Shown piece after piece: positions 44,209 through 54,508 of a stretch of DNA of 64,000 nt (its first letter is position 1; each line of letters starts with the position of its first letter). The stretch is from contig NZ_JACHEE010000001.1 of the NCBI RefSeq assembly GCF_014207375.1, positions 372,001 to 436,000 on the forward strand. Reading direction: 5' to 3'. Under the pieces are notes generated by a model that saw nothing but the letters and a program-made list of their open reading frames with translations, was not told where the DNA came from and made no database searches. This DNA is from Arthrobacter sp. AZCC_0090 (lineage in GTDB: Bacteria > Actinomycetota > Actinomycetes > Actinomycetales > Micrococcaceae). A program made the translations under genes and the position numbers.

Positions 44209-45327
44209 ATGACTACGACTCCCACCCAGCAGCTCTCCGACGCCGGCGTGTCCATCTGGCTTGACGACCTTTCCCGGGAACGCCTGTCCAGCGGCAGCCT
44301 GCAGAAGCTCATCGAAGAGAAGAACGTCGTTGGTGTCACCACCAACCCGTCGATCTTCCACGCCGCAATCACCTCCGGCAGCGACTACGACGCCGTGATT
44401 GCCGAAGAGGCCGCCAAGGGCGCCACCGTCGAAGAGACGGTCTTCGAGATCACCACCCGCGACGTCGCCGATGCTTGCGACCTTTTCGCCCCGGTCGCCG
44501 CAGCCAGCAAGGGCGTTGACGGCCGTGTCTCCATCGAGGTGGACCCCCGCCTGGCTTGGGACACCGAAGGCACCATTGCCGAGGCAAAGCACCTCTACAA
44601 GAAGGTCAACAAGGACAACGTCCACATCAAAATCCCGGCAACCCTTGAAGGCCTCGCGGCCATCACGGCAACCCTGGCCGAGGGCATCAGCGTCAACGTG
44701 ACGCTGATCTTCTCCCTGGAGCGCTACCGCGCCGTCATCAACGCTTTCCAGTCCGGCCTGGAGCTGGCCAAGGAAAACGGCCACGACCTCTCCAAGATCC
44801 ACTCGGTAGCGTCCTTCTTCGTGTCCCGCGTGGACTCCGAGATCGACAAGCGCCTCAATGCCCTGGGCACCGATGAAGCCAAGGCCCTCAAGGGCAAGGC
44901 CGGCGTTGCCAACGCCCGCCTCGCCTACCAGGTCTACGAAGAGCTGTTCTCCACCGAGCGTTGGGCCGTCCTGGCTGAAGCCGGCGCGCTCCCCCAGCGC
45001 CCGCTGTGGGCCTCCACCGGCGTCAAGGACCCGGCCTACCCGGACACCCTGTACGTGACCGAACTGGTCGCCGCCGGCGTCGTCAACACCATGCCGGAAA
45101 AGACCCTCGACGCCACGTTCGACCACGGCGTGGTCACGGGTGACACCGTCTCCGGCACCTACGAAGAAGCAAACAGCGTCCTCAACGCACTGGAAGGCCT
45201 GGGCATCTCCTACAACGACGTCGTCGCAATCCTCGAATCCGAGGGCCTGGACAAGTTCGTGGCCAGCTGGAAGGAACTTCTGGCCGACGTCGAAGGCGCC
45301 CTCGCCTCTGCACGGAAGGCTTCCTAA
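44209..45327 (+). CDS. tal: Transaldolase
   Basis: A 372-residue enzyme that transfers a dihydroxyacetone unit from sedoheptulose-7-phosphate to glyceraldehyde-3-phosphate. The signature [13 protein letters not shown] (about 44-56) and the Schiff-base lysine in [11 protein letters not shown] are present. [13 protein letters not shown] and [18 protein letters not shown] mark the later barrel strands. Length and motifs fit the actinobacterial type. A textbook ribosome site (AAGGAG) lies before the ATG. pgi begins five bases after the stop, so the two are tightly coupled. Confidence 0.96.
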   Translation: MTTTPTQQLSDAGVSIWLDDLSRERLSSGSLQKLIEEKNVVGVTTNPSIFHAAITSGSDYDAVIAEEAAKGATVEETVFEITTRDVADACDLFAPVAAASKGVDGRVSIEVDPRLAWDTEGTIAEAKHLYKKVNKDNVHIKIPATLEGLAAITATLAEGISVNVTLIFSLERYRAVINAFQSGLELAKENGHDLSKIHSVASFFVSRVDSEIDKRLNALGTDEAKALKGKAGVANARLAYQVYEELFSTERWAVLAEAGALPQRPLWASTGVKDPAYPDTLYVTELVAAGVVNTMPEKTLDATFDHGVVTGDTVSGTYEEANSVLNALEGLGISYNDVVAILESEGLDKFVASWKELLADVEGALASARKAS

Positions 45328-45332
45328 CCCAC

Positions 45333-46964
45333 ATGAGCACTCTCAGCTATGACGCCAGCGGTGCTGCGCAGCAGGCCATCGAGCAGCACATCCCGGCACT
45401 TGTTGAAGACCGGATTGCCACCAGGATTTTCGCGAAGGACCACACCTTGTGGGGTCCGGATGCCGAATCCGAATCCGCCATCCGTCTCGGATGGGTGGAG
45501 GCGGCAACCGTTTCCCAGCCCTTGGTCGAAGGAATCCTGGAACTCCGGGATGCCCTCAAGGCCGAAGGCGTCTCCCGCATTGTCCTGTGTGGCATGGGCG
45601 GCTCCTCGCTTGCCCCCGAGGTCATTGCCGGCACCGCTGGCGTCGAGCTGACTGTGCTGGACAGCACCGACCCCGAACAGGTCGGTGCTGCCCTCGCAGA
45701 CCGCCTCGCCGAGACCGCCATCGTAGTCTCTTCCAAGTCCGGTTCCACTGTGGAAACCGACTCCCAGCGACGGGTATTCGAGCAGGCCTTCACCGAGGCC
45801 GGCATCGATGCCAAGAGCCGCATCATCATCGTGACCGATCCTGGTTCTCCGCTGGACAAGGCCTCCCGTGAAGCCGGCTACCGCGCAGTCTTCAACGCCG
45901 ACCCGAACGTGGGCGGCCGCTTTTCGGCGCTGACGGCTTTCGGCCTCGTGCCCAGCGGACTCGCCGGAGTCGACATCCAGGCATTCCTGGACGAGGCCGA
46001 GGAAGCGGCAGAGATCTTGAACGAGGACTCCCCCGAAAACATCGGGCTCAGGCTTGGTGTTGCGCTTGGCGGAACCACCCCGCTGCGCAACAAGATCGTC
46101 ATTGTCGAAGACGGTTCGGGAATCGTTGGCTTCGCCGATTGGGCCGAACAGCTCATCGCCGAGTCCACCGGCAAGCTCGGCACGGGGGTTCTGCCGGTTG
46201 TTGCAGGTCCTTCCGCACCCGAGGTCAGCAGCGGCGCGGAAGACGTTCTGGTGATCCGTCTCGTCGGTACCGAATCCGACGTCGAACTCGGCGAAAACGA
46301 GGCCGCCATCGCCGGTGGCCTGGCCACCCAGATGTTCGTCTGGGAGTTTGCCACCGCCGTCGCCGGGCGCCTGCTGGGCATCAACCCCTTTGACCAGCCC
46401 GACGTCGAGGCAGCCAAAATTGCCGCGCGCGGCCTCTTGGACGCGCGTCCCGAGCCGACGCCGGCAAACTTCGTCGACGGCGCCATCGAGGTCCGCGGGG
46501 GTGCCTGGCTCAGCGACGCGGCAACAGCTGCGGACGCCGTCAAGGCCCTGCTTGCCGAACTCGGCACGGACGGCTACCTGAGCGTCCAGGCATACTTCGA
46601 CCGGATCGCTTTCGCGCAGCTCGAAGGCATCCGCGATGAGCTCGCCGGTGTGAGCGGCCGTCCGGTCACTTTTGGCTGGGGTCCGCGCTTCCTGCACTCC
46701 ACCGGACAGTTCCACAAAGGCGGACCGGCCATCGGTTCATTCCTACAGGTGACGGCTTCTGCGACCGGCGACATCGCCATTCCGGAGCGGCCGTTTACTT
46801 TCGGTCAGCTGATTGCGGCCCAGGCGGCTGGCGATGCCCAGGTTCTGGAGAACCACGGCCGCCCGGTCCTGCGGCTGCACCTCACGGATCGGGGAGCCGG
46901 AGTTGCCCAGCTCCAGGAAATCGTCGCCGCGCTGGCCGGCCAGGCCAGCGCGCTCGAAAGCTAA
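45333..46964 (+). CDS. pgi: Glucose-6-phosphate isomerase (transaldolase-linked type)
   Basis: A 543-residue isomerase of glucose-6-phosphate and fructose-6-phosphate with two SIS domains. The first has VLCGMGGSSLAPEVIAG and SSKSGSTVETDSQRRVFEQA. The second includes the VWEFATAVAGRLLGINPFDQ segment with the active-site DQPDVE. It resembles the phosphoglucose-isomerase half of proteins that are fused to transaldolase in some bacteria. Here it is a separate gene five bases from tal. Mycobacterial and corynebacterial operons lack pgi at this position. Its product closes the link between glycolysis and the oxidative branch begun by zwf. Confidence 0.93.
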   Translation: MSTLSYDASGAAQQAIEQHIPALVEDRIATRIFAKDHTLWGPDAESESAIRLGWVEAATVSQPLVEGILELRDALKAEGVSRIVLCGMGGSSLAPEVIAGTAGVELTVLDSTDPEQVGAALADRLAETAIVVSSKSGSTVETDSQRRVFEQAFTEAGIDAKSRIIIVTDPGSPLDKASREAGYRAVFNADPNVGGRFSALTAFGLVPSGLAGVDIQAFLDEAEEAAEILNEDSPENIGLRLGVALGGTTPLRNKIVIVEDGSGIVGFADWAEQLIAESTGKLGTGVLPVVAGPSAPEVSSGAEDVLVIRLVGTESDVELGENEAAIAGGLATQMFVWEFATAVAGRLLGINPFDQPDVEAAKIAARGLLDARPEPTPANFVDGAIEVRGGAWLSDAATAADAVKALLAELGTDGYLSVQAYFDRIAFAQLEGIRDELAGVSGRPVTFGWGPRFLHSTGQFHKGGPAIGSFLQVTASATGDIAIPERPFTFGQLIAAQAAGDAQVLENHGRPVLRLHLTDRGAGVAQLQEIVAALAGQASALES

Positions 46965-46979
46965 GGCACAAACCCCAAC

Positions 46980-48545
46980 ATGCCAGAAACTGAAATCGGT
47001 TACAGGTCCACCGGAAAGGCAAGCCACCGCAATCCCCTCCGGGATCCGCGCGACCGGCGCCTGAACCGCATCGCAGGGCCTTCGTCACTGGTGTTCTTCG
47101 GAGTCACCGGTGACCTCGCCCGCAAGAAACTCATGCCAGCGGTCTACGACCTCGCCAACCGCGGGCTGCTGCCGCCGAGCTTCGCGCTCGTCGGCTTCGG
47201 CCGGCGCGACTGGAGCAACGAGGACTTCGCGAACGAGGTCAAAGAGAACGTCAAAGCGCACTCCCGTACCCCGTTCGACGACGCCGTCTGGAACCAGCTC
47301 TCCGAGGGCATCCGCTTCGTCCAGGGAGAGTTCGACGACGACCAGGCGTTCAAGCGCCTCAGCGCCACCCTTGACGAACTGGACGAGACCCGCGGCACGC
47401 GCGGCAATCACGGTTTCTACCTGTCCATTCCGCCCAAGGCCTTCGAACAGGTCTGCCGCCAGCTGTCCAAGCACGGGCTGGCGCAAGCCGGCGACGGCCA
47501 ATGGCGTCGTGTGGTCATCGAGAAGCCCTTCGGCCACGACCTGGAGTCCGCGCGCAAGCTCAACGACATCGTGGAGTCCGTCTTCCCCCCCGACGCGGTC
47601 TTCCGTATCGACCACTACCTGGGCAAGGAGACGGTGCAGAACATTCTGGCGCTGCGCTTCGCCAACCAGCTGTTCGAGCCTTTGTGGAACGCCAACTACG
47701 TTGACCACGTCCAGATCACCATGGCCGAGGACATCGGCACTGGCGGTCGAGCTGGTTATTACGACGGCGTCGGGGCGGCTCGCGATGTCATCCAGAACCA
47801 CCTGCTGCAGCTGCTGGCCCTGACAGCCATGGAGGAGCCCATTTCCTTCAACGCCGATGACCTGCGTGCCGAGAAGGAAAAGGTGCTGGCAGCGGTCAAG
47901 CTGCCCGACGACTTGTCCACCCACTCGGCCAGGGGCCAGTTCACCGGCGGTTGGCAAGGCGGCGAGCTGGTGCAGGGCTACCTTGAGGAAGACGGCATTC
48001 CGGCCGATTCCAAGACGGAGACCTATGCGGCGATCCGTCTGGACATCCACACCCGGCGCTGGTCCGGCGTGCCGTTCTACCTGAGGGCTGGCAAGCGTCT
48101 TGGACGGCGCGTCACGGAAATCGCGGTCGTGTTCAAACGGGCACCGAACCTGCTTTTCCGTGGTCACGGTGAGGACGACTTCGGCCAGAACGCCGTGGTC
48201 ATCCGCGTCCAGCCCGACGAGGGCGCCACGATCCGCTTCGGATCCAAGGTTCCCGGCACGCAGATGGAAGTCCGCGACGTCACCATGGACTTCGGATATG
48301 GCCACTCGTTCACCGAGTCCAGCCCGGAAGCCTACGAACGCCTCATCCTGGACGTGCTGCTGGGCGAGCCGCCGCTCTTCCCGCGGCACCAGGAAGTCGA
48401 GGAGTCCTGGAAGATCCTGGATCCCTTCGAAGATTACTGGGCCGGACTCGACGAACAGCCCGAACCCTATACTCCCGGCAGCTGGGGTCCAGCCTCGGCC
48501 GACGAACTGCTTGCCCGCGACGGACGAACCTGGAGAAGGCCATGA
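46980..48545 (+). CDS. zwf: Glucose-6-phosphate 1-dehydrogenase
   Basis: A 521-residue NADP-dependent dehydrogenase, the entry step of the oxidative pentose phosphate branch. The cofactor motif FGVTGDLARKKL (about 39-50), the active-site signature RIDHYLGKETVQN with the catalytic histidine, and the structural-NADP region near RAGKRLGRRVTEI are all present. Its stop overlaps the start of opcA by four bases, so the enzyme and its assembly factor are translated together. Start ATG 46980 lies 15 bases after pgi, without a strong ribosome site. Confidence 0.96.
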   Translation: MPETEIGYRSTGKASHRNPLRDPRDRRLNRIAGPSSLVFFGVTGDLARKKLMPAVYDLANRGLLPPSFALVGFGRRDWSNEDFANEVKENVKAHSRTPFDDAVWNQLSEGIRFVQGEFDDDQAFKRLSATLDELDETRGTRGNHGFYLSIPPKAFEQVCRQLSKHGLAQAGDGQWRRVVIEKPFGHDLESARKLNDIVESVFPPDAVFRIDHYLGKETVQNILALRFANQLFEPLWNANYVDHVQITMAEDIGTGGRAGYYDGVGAARDVIQNHLLQLLALTAMEEPISFNADDLRAEKEKVLAAVKLPDDLSTHSARGQFTGGWQGGELVQGYLEEDGIPADSKTETYAAIRLDIHTRRWSGVPFYLRAGKRLGRRVTEIAVVFKRAPNLLFRGHGEDDFGQNAVVIRVQPDEGATIRFGSKVPGTQMEVRDVTMDFGYGHSFTESSPEAYERLILDVLLGEPPLFPRHQEVEESWKILDPFEDYWAGLDEQPEPYTPGSWGPASADELLARDGRTWRRP

Positions 48546-49465
48546 TCGTAGATCTTCCCGACACCACCACCTCCAAGATCTCCAAGAAGATCACCTCCCT
48601 GCGCGAGCAGGGAGGCGTGATCGCCCTCGGACGTGTCCTGACCCTCGTGGTCGTCACCAAGTCGGGCCTTGAGGAAGAAGCCATCGAGGCAGCCAACGAG
48701 GCCAGCCGCGAACACCCCTGCCGCATCATCGTCCTTGCCGATGCCGGCAGCGAAGCGCCCAACCGCCTCGACGCCCAGATCCGGGTGGGGGGCGACGCCG
48801 GAGCCTCCGAGGTGATCGTGCTGCGCGGCTACGGTTCGCTCGCCAAGGAGAGTGAATCGCTGGTGGCCGCGCTGCTCCTGCCCGACGCCCCGATCGTGGC
48901 CTGGTGGCCGCACGGGGCACCGGAGAACGCCTGCGAGACTTCCATCGGGCGTATTGCGCACCGCCGCATCACGGACTCCGCCAACGAGCCCGACCCCACC
49001 GCGGCACTCAACAGGATCCGAAACACGTACCGCGCGGGTGACACCGACCTCGCCTGGACACGCCTGACCAACTGGCGCCTCCAGCTTGCGGCCGCCCTGG
49101 ACCAGGTGGACGAATCCCCCGTTACGGCGATCGCCGTCGAAGGCGCTTCGGACTCCCCCAGCACACTGCTGCTGGCGGCGTGGCTCACGCTGTTCCTCGA
49201 CGCGCCGGTCCAGATCGTCGCCGATCCGGCGGGAACCGGCATCCGGAGGGTACACCTTAGCCGCGCGACGGGCGACGTCCAGCTGGTCCGGCCGGGCCTC
49301 ACCGTGGCGGAGCTGACCCAGCCGGGACAGCCCGCCCAGCGGATTTCGCTGCCGCGCCGAAGCCTGCGGGACTGCCTCGCCGAAGAACTGCGTCGCCTTG
49401 ATCCAGACGATGTCTTCGGAGAAGTGATTACTATGGGACTGCCCCGAACCAATAGCAAGGAGTGA
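48542..49465 (+). CDS. opcA: Glucose-6-phosphate dehydrogenase assembly protein
   Basis: A 307-residue protein of the OpcA family, found next to zwf in actinobacteria and cyanobacteria. It promotes activity and oligomerisation of glucose-6-phosphate dehydrogenase. The conserved part includes PDAPIVAWWPHGAPENACET (about 121-140) and ARTL-like TRLTNWRLQLAAALDQ. The start overlaps zwf (ATGA). The stop lies eight bases before the chosen pgl start. No catalytic motif is expected. Confidence 0.95.
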   Translation: MIVDLPDTTTSKISKKITSLREQGGVIALGRVLTLVVVTKSGLEEEAIEAANEASREHPCRIIVLADAGSEAPNRLDAQIRVGGDAGASEVIVLRGYGSLAKESESLVAALLLPDAPIVAWWPHGAPENACETSIGRIAHRRITDSANEPDPTAALNRIRNTYRAGDTDLAWTRLTNWRLQLAAALDQVDESPVTAIAVEGASDSPSTLLLAAWLTLFLDAPVQIVADPAGTGIRRVHLSRATGDVQLVRPGLTVAELTQPGQPAQRISLPRRSLRDCLAEELRRLDPDDVFGEVITMGLPRTNSKE

Positions 49466-49473
49466 CCGTCCCA

Positions 49474-50292
49474 GTGAGCGCTGACCCCAGAGTAAGCATC
49501 CATCCCAACTCCGCCGTCCTCATGGCCGCGATCGCAGCACGGCTGATCACCAAGCTGGTGGACGTGCAGGACAAGCACGGCGAAGCCACTGTGGTCCTCA
49601 CCGGCGGAACCGTGGGCATCGGCACCCTGAAAGCGGTTGCCGACTCACCTGCGGCGCCCGCCGTCGACTGGTCCCGGGTGAACTTCTGGTGGGGTGACGA
49701 GCGTTTCGTTGGCAAGGACAGCACGGACCGCAACACCGTACAGGCCCGTGAGGCTTTGCTCTCCAGCCTGCCGCTGGATCCGGACCGCGTGCACGAACCA
49801 GGTTCGTCGGACGAGTTCGCAACCGCGGACGACGCCGCAGCGGACTACGCAGCACGCCTCAAAGCAGCCGCGGAGGCTGAGCACGCCGCAGATACTTCGG
49901 ACAATCGTCCGGAAGAAGCCGGCGAGCTGCCGCGTTTCGACATCCTGCTGCTGGGCGTAGGCCCGGATGCGCATGTTGCCTCGCTCTTCCCTGAGCAGGC
50001 GGGTATCCGTGTCCAGGACCGCACAGTGGTGGGGGTAGAGAACTCCCCCAAGCCGCCGCCGTCGAGGATTTCGCTGACCTTGCCCGCCATCAATTCAGCC
50101 CAGGAAATCTGGATGGTCGTGGCAGGCGAGGACAAGGCCGGGGCCGTGGGCTTGGCCCTCGCCGGCGCCAACCCCGTCCAGGTTCCCGCCTCCGGCCCTC
50201 TTGGCCGTTCGAGGACCCTGTGGCTTATCGACGAAAATGCAGCCTCACGTGTCCCCCAGCAGCTCATCCGGAAGGATCCTGCGGGCGCGTAG
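49474..50292 (+). CDS. pgl: 6-phosphogluconolactonase
   Basis: A 272-residue lactonase of the NagB-like fold, hydrolysing 6-phosphogluconolactone after the zwf reaction. VVLTGGTVGIGTLKA (about 31-45), WWGDERFVGKDSTDRN and ILLLGVGPDAHVASLFPE are the family motifs. The GTG at 49462 is unlikely because AAGGAG overlaps it. GTG 49474 sits about 11 bases after that ribosome site. The 3' end overlaps the convergent rbpA gene by 48 bases, and the operon terminator lies within rbpA. Confidence 0.94.
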   Translation: MSADPRVSIHPNSAVLMAAIAARLITKLVDVQDKHGEATVVLTGGTVGIGTLKAVADSPAAPAVDWSRVNFWWGDERFVGKDSTDRNTVQAREALLSSLPLDPDRVHEPGSSDEFATADDAAADYAARLKAAAEAEHAADTSDNRPEEAGELPRFDILLLGVGPDAHVASLFPEQAGIRVQDRTVVGVENSPKPPPSRISLTLPAINSAQEIWMVVAGEDKAGAVGLALAGANPVQVPASGPLGRSRTLWLIDENAASRVPQQLIRKDPAGA

Positions 50293-50640
50293 CCGCTTGA
50301 GCGCTCCAGCCAAGACAATTTCCGCTTCTTGGCTGGAGCGCCTTTCTTTAACGTAATCCAGGTGGCTCTTGAAGATTTCTTCGTCCGCCCGCTCCGTCGT
50401 TGCCTCGCCCTGTTCGCGGACGGCAACCAAACCACACTTCGGGCAGTCCCACCGAACAGGAATTTGATCCTCCGGGAGCTTAACGAAAACGAGCCGCGTC
50501 TCGTGTCCCTTGGCGCACCAATAGGGAACACGAATACGCGGCAAACTTTCGCCAACTATGGAGTCGGATTGGTTTCTCGGGGCCGATCCAGCTGTTACGC
50601 CGGCCCGTGTGCCTCGGAATCCTGAAGAACCATGAACCAT
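50245..50640 (-). CDS. rbpA: RNA polymerase-binding protein RbpA
   Basis: A 131-residue actinobacterial transcription factor that binds RNA polymerase and stabilises the group-1 sigma complex. The basic N-terminus (HGSSGFRGTRAG) and a zinc-like site of Cys42, His46, Cys66 and Cys69 (CAKGHE and CPKCG) are followed by the sigma-interacting helix region HLDYVKERRSSQEAEIVL. The last ten residues (ILPDELLGDT) look like a non-conserved extension. They are encoded in the 48 bases that overlap pgl. AGGGG lies before the ATG. It has its own promoter candidate, TAGGCT or TAGACT, around 50680-50700. Confidence 0.93.
   Translation of the reverse strand: MVHGSSGFRGTRAGVTAGSAPRNQSDSIVGESLPRIRVPYWCAKGHETRLVFVKLPEDQIPVRWDCPKCGLVAVREQGEATTERADEEIFKSHLDYVKERRSSQEAEIVLAGALKRLRARRILPDELLGDT
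50301..50341 (+). terminator. Terminator of the pentose phosphate operon, inside the rbpA coding sequence
   Basis: GCGCTCCAGCCAAGA (50301-50315) and TCTTGGCTGGAGCGC (50327-50341) are perfectly complementary over 15 bases with an 11-base loop, followed by CTTTCTTTA. It starts nine bases after the pgl stop on the plus strand. On the minus strand the same bases encode the C-terminal part of RbpA. Confidence 0.8.
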
Positions 50641-50761
50641 CGTCGATCCCCTTGAGAGTTCGGCTACATGGCGGTGAGGGCCATGCAGCCTAGTCTAGTG
50701 CGGGGATCCCGACGACGGCAGGGTCGCTTCCGGGTAGTTTGATCCTCCCGGAGTTCAAACC

Positions 50762-50784
50762 GGGGAGACTCTAGGAGTCTCCCC
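50762..50784 (-). terminator. Terminator overlapping the secG stop codon
   Basis: GGGGAGACT (50762-50770) and AGTCTCCCC (50776-50784) form a perfect 9-bp stem with loop CTAGG, which contains the secG stop codon. No long T-run follows on the minus strand. Confidence 0.55.
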
Positions 50785-51028
50785 CTGAGGTGAAGCGCAT
50801 GATGAGGCCAAGACCAATGATCACGACACCCCAAGTGCAGCCCAAGACGATGGTGAAACGGTTGAGGTTCCGTTCCGCGACACCCGAGGAACTCAATCCC
50901 GAGCTCATGCCGCCGCCAAACATATCGGACAATCCACCGCCACGTCCCTTGTGCAGGAGGATAAGCAGCGTCAGCAGAAGACTGGTGATACCCAGCAGGA
51001 TCTGCAGAATGACTTGAAGAACGTCCAC
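50771..51028 (-). CDS. secG: Preprotein translocase subunit SecG
   Basis: An 85-residue membrane protein of the Sec translocon with two helices: VILQILLGITSLLLTLLILL (about 5-24) and IVLGCTWGVVIIGLGLIMRF (about 59-78). The conserved loop HKGRGGGLSDMFGGGMSSGL between them is diagnostic. It lies 48 bases downstream of tpiA, a conserved order (gap-pgk-tpiA-secG) across Gram-positive and actinobacterial genomes. A hairpin spans the stop codon. Confidence 0.96.
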   Translation of the reverse strand: MDVLQVILQILLGITSLLLTLLILLHKGRGGGLSDMFGGGMSSGLSSSGVAERNLNRFTIVLGCTWGVVIIGLGLIMRFTSGGDS

Positions 51029-51076
51029 GACGGCCTTTCAGAAGAACGGAAAACGGGAGCGAAACCTAGAAACGGA

Positions 51077-51892
51077 CTAAGCCGCGCTGAGGTGGCTCTC
51101 GAACCTGACAATGTTAGCAAACTCGGCAGGGTCAAGGCTCGCCCCACCCACCAGCAGGCCGTCGACGTCGGCGCCGGCCATGATCGCGGCCGCATTGTTG
51201 GCCTTCACTGAGCCGCCGTAGAGGAGCCGGGTCTTGGCAGCGACGGAATCATCGAACAGGGAAGCGAGCTCGGCACGGATCGCCGCGCACATGTCCTGTG
51301 CGTCTTCCGGACCAGCGACTTCGCCCGTGCCAATGGCCCAGACCGGTTCGTAGGCGACGACCAAGTCACCTGCTTGCTCCGCTGAGAGCCCCTCGACGCC
51401 GGCACGCAACTGGGTAAGCGTGTGCTCGACGTGAGTGCCAGCCTGGCGGATCTCAAGGCCCTCACCGACACACAGGACGGGGGTCACGCCGTGGCGGAAA
51501 CCAGCCTTGACCTTCGCGTTCAGGACCTGGTCACCCTCGTTGTGGATGGTGCGACGTTCGCTGTGGCCCACGAGGACGTATGCGCAACCGAGTTTGTTGA
51601 GGAACTGGCCGGAGATGTCACCGGTGTATGCCCCGGAGTCGAACTGCGAGAGGTCCTGGCCGCCGTAAACAACGTCCAACTCATCGCCCTGAACGAGGGT
51701 CTGCACACCGCGGAGGTCCGTGAACGGCGGGAATACCGCAACCTCGACCCGGCTGTAGTCGTGCTTGGCGTCGGACAGGGTCCATGCCAGCTTCTGCAGC
51801 AGGGTGATGCCCTGGACGTGGTCCATGTTCATCTTCCAGTTGCCGGCAATGAAAGGCTTGCGGACGAAGTTTCCGTTGGCAGAAGTTGTCAC
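51077..51892 (-). CDS. tpiA: Triosephosphate isomerase
   Basis: A 271-residue TIM barrel interconverting dihydroxyacetone phosphate and glyceraldehyde-3-phosphate. FIAGNWKMN holds the N-terminal Asn and Lys, LVGHSERR contains the catalytic histidine, [13 protein letters not shown] holds the catalytic glutamate and [15 protein letters not shown] binds phosphate. Start is GTG 51892, with GGAGCACAC directly upstream. It lies 82 bases after pgk in the same operon. Confidence 0.97.
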   Translation of the reverse strand: MTTSANGNFVRKPFIAGNWKMNMDHVQGITLLQKLAWTLSDAKHDYSRVEVAVFPPFTDLRGVQTLVQGDELDVVYGGQDLSQFDSGAYTGDISGQFLNKLGCAYVLVGHSERRTIHNEGDQVLNAKVKAGFRHGVTPVLCVGEGLEIRQAGTHVEHTLTQLRAGVEGLSAEQAGDLVVAYEPVWAIGTGEVAGPEDAQDMCAAIRAELASLFDDSVAAKTRLLYGGSVKANNAAAIMAGADVDGLLVGGASLDPAEFANIVRFESHLSAA

Positions 51893-51974
51893 GTGTGCTC
51901 CAAAAATGCGTTGAGATAGGGAAGCCGGCAGGGCGCTTGCCTTCTAGGAAGGGCGCCCCGCCGGCTGTGTAGCC

Positions 51975-53201
51975 TTAGCGGTCCAGCACGCTCAGGCCGG
52001 GAAGATCCTTGCCTTCAAGGTATTCCAGGCTGGCGCCGCCGCCGGTGGAAATGTGGCCGAACTGGGAGTCCTCAAAGCCGAGGGTCCGGACAGCCGCAGC
52101 GGAGTCGCCACCGCCGACCACGGTGAATGCAGGCGTCTCGGTCAAAGCCTGGGCGATGGCACGGGTACCGGCCGAGAAAGCCTCGAATTCAAAGACGCCC
52201 ATGGGGCCGTTCCAGAACACAGTCTTCGCAGCCTTGATCTGCTCGGCGAAGGCCGCTGCCGATACGGGCCCGATGTCCAGGCCGATGCCGGCGGCACCGA
52301 ATGAGCTGTCCTCGATCGCATCGGCGGCGACCACTTCGTGTTCGGCGTCCGCGGCGAAGCGGCTCGCGACCACGACGTCGGTGGGGACGACGAAAGCGGT
52401 ACCGGCGTCGGAAGCGCGCTTGAGGTAGTCCTGGACCACGGGGATCTGGTCTGCTTCAAGCAAGCTGCCTGCAACTTTGTAGCCGGAAGCTGCCAAGAAG
52501 GTGAAGAGCATCCCGCCACCGACCAGGATGGTGTCTGCCTTGCCCAAGAGGTTATCGATCACGGCGAGCTTGTCCGATACCTTGGAGCCGCCGAGAACTA
52601 CAACGTATGGGCGCTGCGTATCCGTGGTGAGCTTGCGCAGGACCTCGACCTCGGTGTGCACGAGGTCACCCTGGTAGGAAGGAAGCCGTGTGGCGACGTC
52701 GTAGACGCTCGCGTGCTTGCGGTGAACAGCTCCAAAGGCGTCATCAACAAAGGCGCCGTTGTCACCGGTCAGAGCTACGAGTTCATCCGCGAAGGCTCCG
52801 CGCTCGGCGTCGTCCTTGCTGGTTTCGCGGGCGTCGAAGCGGACGTTCTCAAGGACCAGGACGTCTCCGTCGTCGAGGGACCCGGCCAGCTCCTTCGCGG
52901 AATCACCAACGGTGTCTTCCGCGAGCCGGACCTTGAAGGGCGCGAGCTCCGCGAGCCGCGCTACAGCGGGCTTGAGCGAATATTTGGCCTCTGGGGCACC
53001 TTTGGGGCGACCGAGGTGGGCCGTGACGAGCACGCGGGCACCGGCGTCCGAAAGCTTTTCGATGACCGGGAGTGAGGCCTTAATGCGGCCGTCGTCGGTC
53101 ACTGTAGAGCCGTCGAGCGGCACATTCAGGTCACTTCTGACGAGAATGTACCGCCCGCGGACACCTTCAGCGATCAGTTCGTTGAGGGTGTGAGATGTCA
53201 T
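51975..53201 (-). CDS. pgk: Phosphoglycerate kinase
   Basis: A 408-residue glycolytic kinase that makes ATP from 1,3-bisphosphoglycerate. [15 protein letters not shown] at the N-terminus and [20 protein letters not shown] bind the substrate. [18 protein letters not shown] and [15 protein letters not shown] belong to the C-terminal nucleotide domain, with the final glycine-rich loop [15 protein letters not shown]. It starts nine bases after the gap stop with GGGTAG as a weak ribosome site, so the two are co-translated. Confidence 0.97.
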   Translation of the reverse strand: MTSHTLNELIAEGVRGRYILVRSDLNVPLDGSTVTDDGRIKASLPVIEKLSDAGARVLVTAHLGRPKGAPEAKYSLKPAVARLAELAPFKVRLAEDTVGDSAKELAGSLDDGDVLVLENVRFDARETSKDDAERGAFADELVALTGDNGAFVDDAFGAVHRKHASVYDVATRLPSYQGDLVHTEVEVLRKLTTDTQRPYVVVLGGSKVSDKLAVIDNLLGKADTILVGGGMLFTFLAASGYKVAGSLLEADQIPVVQDYLKRASDAGTAFVVPTDVVVASRFAADAEHEVVAADAIEDSSFGAAGIGLDIGPVSAAAFAEQIKAAKTVFWNGPMGVFEFEAFSAGTRAIAQALTETPAFTVVGGGDSAAAVRTLGFEDSQFGHISTGGGASLEYLEGKDLPGLSVLDR

Positions 53202-53210
53202 GTGTCTACC

Positions 53211-54224
<1,014 letters not shown>

Positions 54225-54371
54225 TCAGTCTCCTTGGTGCTCTTGCAAGCACACCTAGTGAGTCGGATCTTGATTCCAACTAACAATTCCCGCGCGTCTT
54301 TGGGCAGAAGTGATTATCAGATCGGAGGGCGACCAGCCACGTTGCTGAAGGCTAACCGCCTTCCGTGACCT

Positions 54372-54377
54372 ATCTTA
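54372..54377 (-). promoter_or_regulatory. -10 element TAAGAT upstream of gap
   Basis: TAAGAT on the minus strand lies 150 bases upstream of the gap GTG, just after the sodA terminator hairpin. A weak -35 candidate, TTGCGG, falls inside that hairpin. The leader also contains a small inverted repeat, GTGCT/AGCAC, at about 54238-54253. Confidence 0.45.
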
Positions 54378-54388
54378 CGTTTAACTAC

Positions 54389-54416
54389 GCCTGCCCCCGC
54401 AACTGCGGGGGCAGGC
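54389..54416 (-). terminator. Terminator of sodA
   Basis: GCCTGCCCCCGC (54389-54400) and GCGGGGGCAGGC (54405-54416) form a perfect 12-bp stem with loop AACT, about 93 bases after the sodA stop and upstream of the gap promoter. On the plus strand it is followed by a T-run (GATTTTTGG), on the minus strand by GTAGTTAAACG. The gap 54417-54508 holds nothing else I can identify. Confidence 0.65.
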
Positions 54417-54508
54417 AATCCGATTTTTGGGCGAAATTCACCTGAATGTGAAGTTTGTTACATCCTCGTATATTCCGCATCACTCGCCGAAAATGGCAGG
54501 AAAAATTC

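Noticed and set aside
41989..45126. A 1045-codon open frame on the minus strand across tkt and tal
   Set aside because: It is antisense to two well-recognised enzymes, has no family resemblance, and long antisense frames are expected in high-GC coding DNA with strong codon bias.
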